DNA of 64,000 nt, taken from the NCBI GenBank assembly GCA_030447865.1, contig JAUJOD010000004.1:62001-126000 (forward strand), in the 5' to 3' direction. The translations under genes and the position numbers were made by a program. Positions within the stretch are counted from its first letter, which is position 1. Every line of letters starts with the position of its first letter. Source of the DNA: Nocardioidaceae bacterium (GTDB taxonomy: Bacteria > Actinomycetota > Actinomycetes > Propionibacteriales > Nocardioidaceae). The notes under the pieces are model-generated. The model had not been told where the DNA came from, ran no database searches, and saw only the letters and a list, made by a program, of their open reading frames with translations. Positions 62,584-64,000 of the stretch are shown here, one piece after another.

Positions 62584-63500
62584 GGCCGCTCCCTCACATT
62601 CACCAGCCGCGGCTTGAAGGACGCGATCTCGGTGACCGTCTCAGCCGAGGTGAGGAAACGAACCTGAGGCTGGCTTTCGGCCAGAGACCTCATCCGCATG
62701 AATGCCGCAAGGAACAACCCCATCAGCAGAACAAGCACCAGCTGACCTGTGGCGGTCGAGTACGGCTCGACCCAGCCTCGCGCGAACAGCGCCTGGAGTA
62801 TGGCGAAACCAGTGACCGCGCCCGCGATCCGTTGAGCCTGACGCCGCAGCCCGCGCCGTTCGAGCTCTACCTTGCGGCGCATCTCCAACTCCGCGCGGGA
62901 TGAGGTCGCCAGCGAGGTGAGGATCCGGTCGAGCCCACCTGCGCGCTGCCGTGCGTTGAGCGTCAGGGAAGCGACCACCATGTCCGCCGCCGGATCAGCG
63001 ACGTCGTCAGCGAACCGGGCGAGCGCCTCAGGCAGGGGGACCCGGCCGTCGAGTCGAGCAACCAGATCCCGCAGCGGACGCTGCAACAGGGGTGGCGAGG
63101 CGGCCAGTGTCGCGGGGATCGCCTGTTCCAGGCCAGCGGCGGCACCCGCAGTGTCGCGCAACGATTCTGTCCAGCTCGCAATGGCCTCGATCCTCGCCAG
63201 GTCACGTCGCCCGGCTGCAGCACCACCGAAGATCCGAGGACCGAGCAACATCAGCCCAGCTGCCGCCAGGCCAGCCACCGGCCAGCGGGTGAGGATGAGG
63301 ACGATCATCCCGACGGCTGCTGCCCCGGCATAAGTGCGCAGCACCTTGGGATCTGCTCGACGCGCAACCTTGCGTGGTCTCGGGATCAGCGAGTGTCCTC
63401 CGGCCAGCCGCGCCAGTCCGAGCACTCCGAACGCGAACGCGACAGCGAGCAGCATGAAAGCGAGCATCGACAGTGAGGATGAGCCGACCATCAGGTCCAC
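62580..63500 (-). CDS. tadB: TadB-like inner-membrane pilus platform protein
   Basis: 306 residues with four hydrophobic segments (MLAFMLLAVAFAFGVLGLARL, MIVLILTRWPVAGLAAAGLMLLG, and two near the C-terminus) around a T2SSF cytoplasmic domain (IASWTESLRDTAGAAAGLEQAI, DMVVASLTLNARQRAGGLDRIL). The start overlaps the TadA gene end by ten bases. With TadC it forms the platform on which the TadA ATPase works. Confidence 0.9.
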   Translation of the reverse strand: MDLMVGSSSLSMLAFMLLAVAFAFGVLGLARLAGGHSLIPRPRKVARRADPKVLRTYAGAAAVGMIVLILTRWPVAGLAAAGLMLLGPRIFGGAAAGRRDLARIEAIASWTESLRDTAGAAAGLEQAIPATLAASPPLLQRPLRDLVARLDGRVPLPEALARFADDVADPAADMVVASLTLNARQRAGGLDRILTSLATSSRAELEMRRKVELERRGLRRQAQRIAGAVTGFAILQALFARGWVEPYSTATGQLVLVLLMGLFLAAFMRMRSLAESQPQVRFLTSAETVTEIASFKPRLVNVRERP

Positions 63501-64000
63501 CCCTCACCCTCGGGACGCCATCCGGCATCGAGGAGGTCGTCCTGACAACGCACCTGCACGCCCTGGTTGCGGCGTACCTTTCCGCTCGCATGATGTCCCC
63601 AGAGCTCATTGGTGGCGAGTTGTCCGTCCTCGGTGATGCCGGCAACCTCACGAATCGACTCGACCACCCGCCGCTGCACGCCGTTACCACGCAACCGGCG
63701 GATGAAAACGATGAAGTCCAGACCTGACGCGACCAGTCGCACCGTTGCCTCCCAGGGCAGCCGCTCCGGTGCCTGAATCGCATAGGTCGCGATCTTTTGG
63801 ACGACGTCGGCCGAGGAGTTCGCGTGAATCGTGGACAACGACCCGTCGTTGCCTTGGGTCATCGCGTTCAGCATCGTGACAACCTCGTCGCCGAGAACCT
63901 CGCCCACGATCACCCGCGAGGGGTTCATCCGAAGGGTGTCGCGCACCAACTCAGCCATGGTCACCGCACCGGCACCTTCGGCGTTCGGGAGCCGCTCCTC
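63491..64000 (-). CDS. tadA: TadA/CpaF-type secretion ATPase, C-terminal part (runs off the window)
   Basis: The reading frame is open to the window's right edge (EERLPNAEGAGAVTMAELV), so the gene starts outside. Seen are the end of the type II/IV ATPase core: LRMNPSRVIVGEVLGDEVV (Walker B-like with catalytic Glu), MTQGNDGSLSTIHANSSADV and the C-terminal RLVASGLDFIVFIRR. It drives Flp pilus polymerisation. The VGE-V-L-GDEV sequence replaces the common VGEVRGxE, a minor variation. Confidence 0.9.
   Translation of the reverse strand, partial: EERLPNAEGAGAVTMAELVRDTLRMNPSRVIVGEVLGDEVVTMLNAMTQGNDGSLSTIHANSSADVVQKIATYAIQAPERLPWEATVRLVASGLDFIVFIRRLRGNGVQRRVVESIREVAGITEDGQLATNELWGHHASGKVRRNQGVQVRCQDDLLDAGWRPEGEGWT

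Noticed and set aside
1-64000. CRISPR array or cas genes
   Set aside because: No regularly spaced direct repeats of 25-40 bases and no Cas-type motifs were seen on reading either strand.

Overview
The window is uniformly GC-rich, has many overlapping stop/start junctions (ATGA, GTGA, TGATG) and carries SARP, Lsr2, SCO6880, DUF4913 and Flp/Tad families. It is therefore chromosomal or integrated DNA of an actinomycete; the genus cannot be fixed from sequence alone. REGION 1 (1-13.9 kb) is a decaying secondary-metabolite locus. On the minus strand are intact genes: a SARP regulator translationally linked to a TrpB2-like PLP enzyme, a cupin_8 oxygenase overlapping a sulfotransferase, an acyl/peptidyl carrier protein, and a DrrA-type ABC exporter with two permeases. 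Interleaved are wrecked genes: a gamma-glutamyltransferase-family gene with a large internal deletion, a LuxR-type regulator, a probable tyrosine-hydroxylase-like gene, a cytochrome P450 and a VOC (L-DOPA-dioxygenase-like) gene. The GGT-like/tyrosine hydroxylase/VOC trio is the set used for 4-alkyl-proline units in lincosamides, pyrrolobenzodiazepines and hormaomycin, so I infer a former pathway of that type. REGION 2 (13.93-15.4 kb) is a probable element boundary: the 3' half of a CAT-anticodon tRNA next to a ruined tyrosine integrase. Everything to the right looks like integrated conjugative-element DNA extending beyond the window. REGION 3 (15.4-31.6 kb) is an accessory and defence cargo zone. 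It holds an intact type III restriction-modification pair, a frameshifted IS110 transposase lying against a truncated paralogue of an element gene, an uncharacterised large protein coupled to a GIY-YIG-like nuclease, a TIGR02391-like fragment, a compact RiPP cassette (RRE-ThiF/E1 enzyme, a 32-residue precursor, a stem-loop, an MFS exporter) between IS and integrase relics, and an Lsr2 homologue reduced to its dimerisation domain. REGION 4 (31.8-47 kb) is the DNA-processing and maintenance zone: a three-gene leftward operon, a relaxase-helicase-primase TraA, a T4SS coupling protein split from its membrane domain, a SIR2-GAF gene split by one TAG, convergent tiny basic repeat proteins, and an overlapping ParB-like/DUF2130 pair. 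REGION 5 (47.1-64 kb, all leftward except a NUDIX gene) is the surface machinery. A T4SS operon (lysozyme-like/M23 wall hydrolase, VirB4-like ATPase, SCO6880-like, TrbL-like, small membrane proteins, degenerate ParA/TadZ-like protein) lies next to a Tad pilus operon (TadA/CpaF off the right edge, TadB, TadC, Flp pilin, three TadE/F-like proteins) ending in a membrane LysM-BTAD protein. The best candidate for a new system is the RiPP cassette at 28.2-30.9 kb; next are the 721-aa/GIY-YIG pair, the ParB-DUF2130 pair, the SIR2-GAF gene and the Lsr2 dimerisation-only protein.
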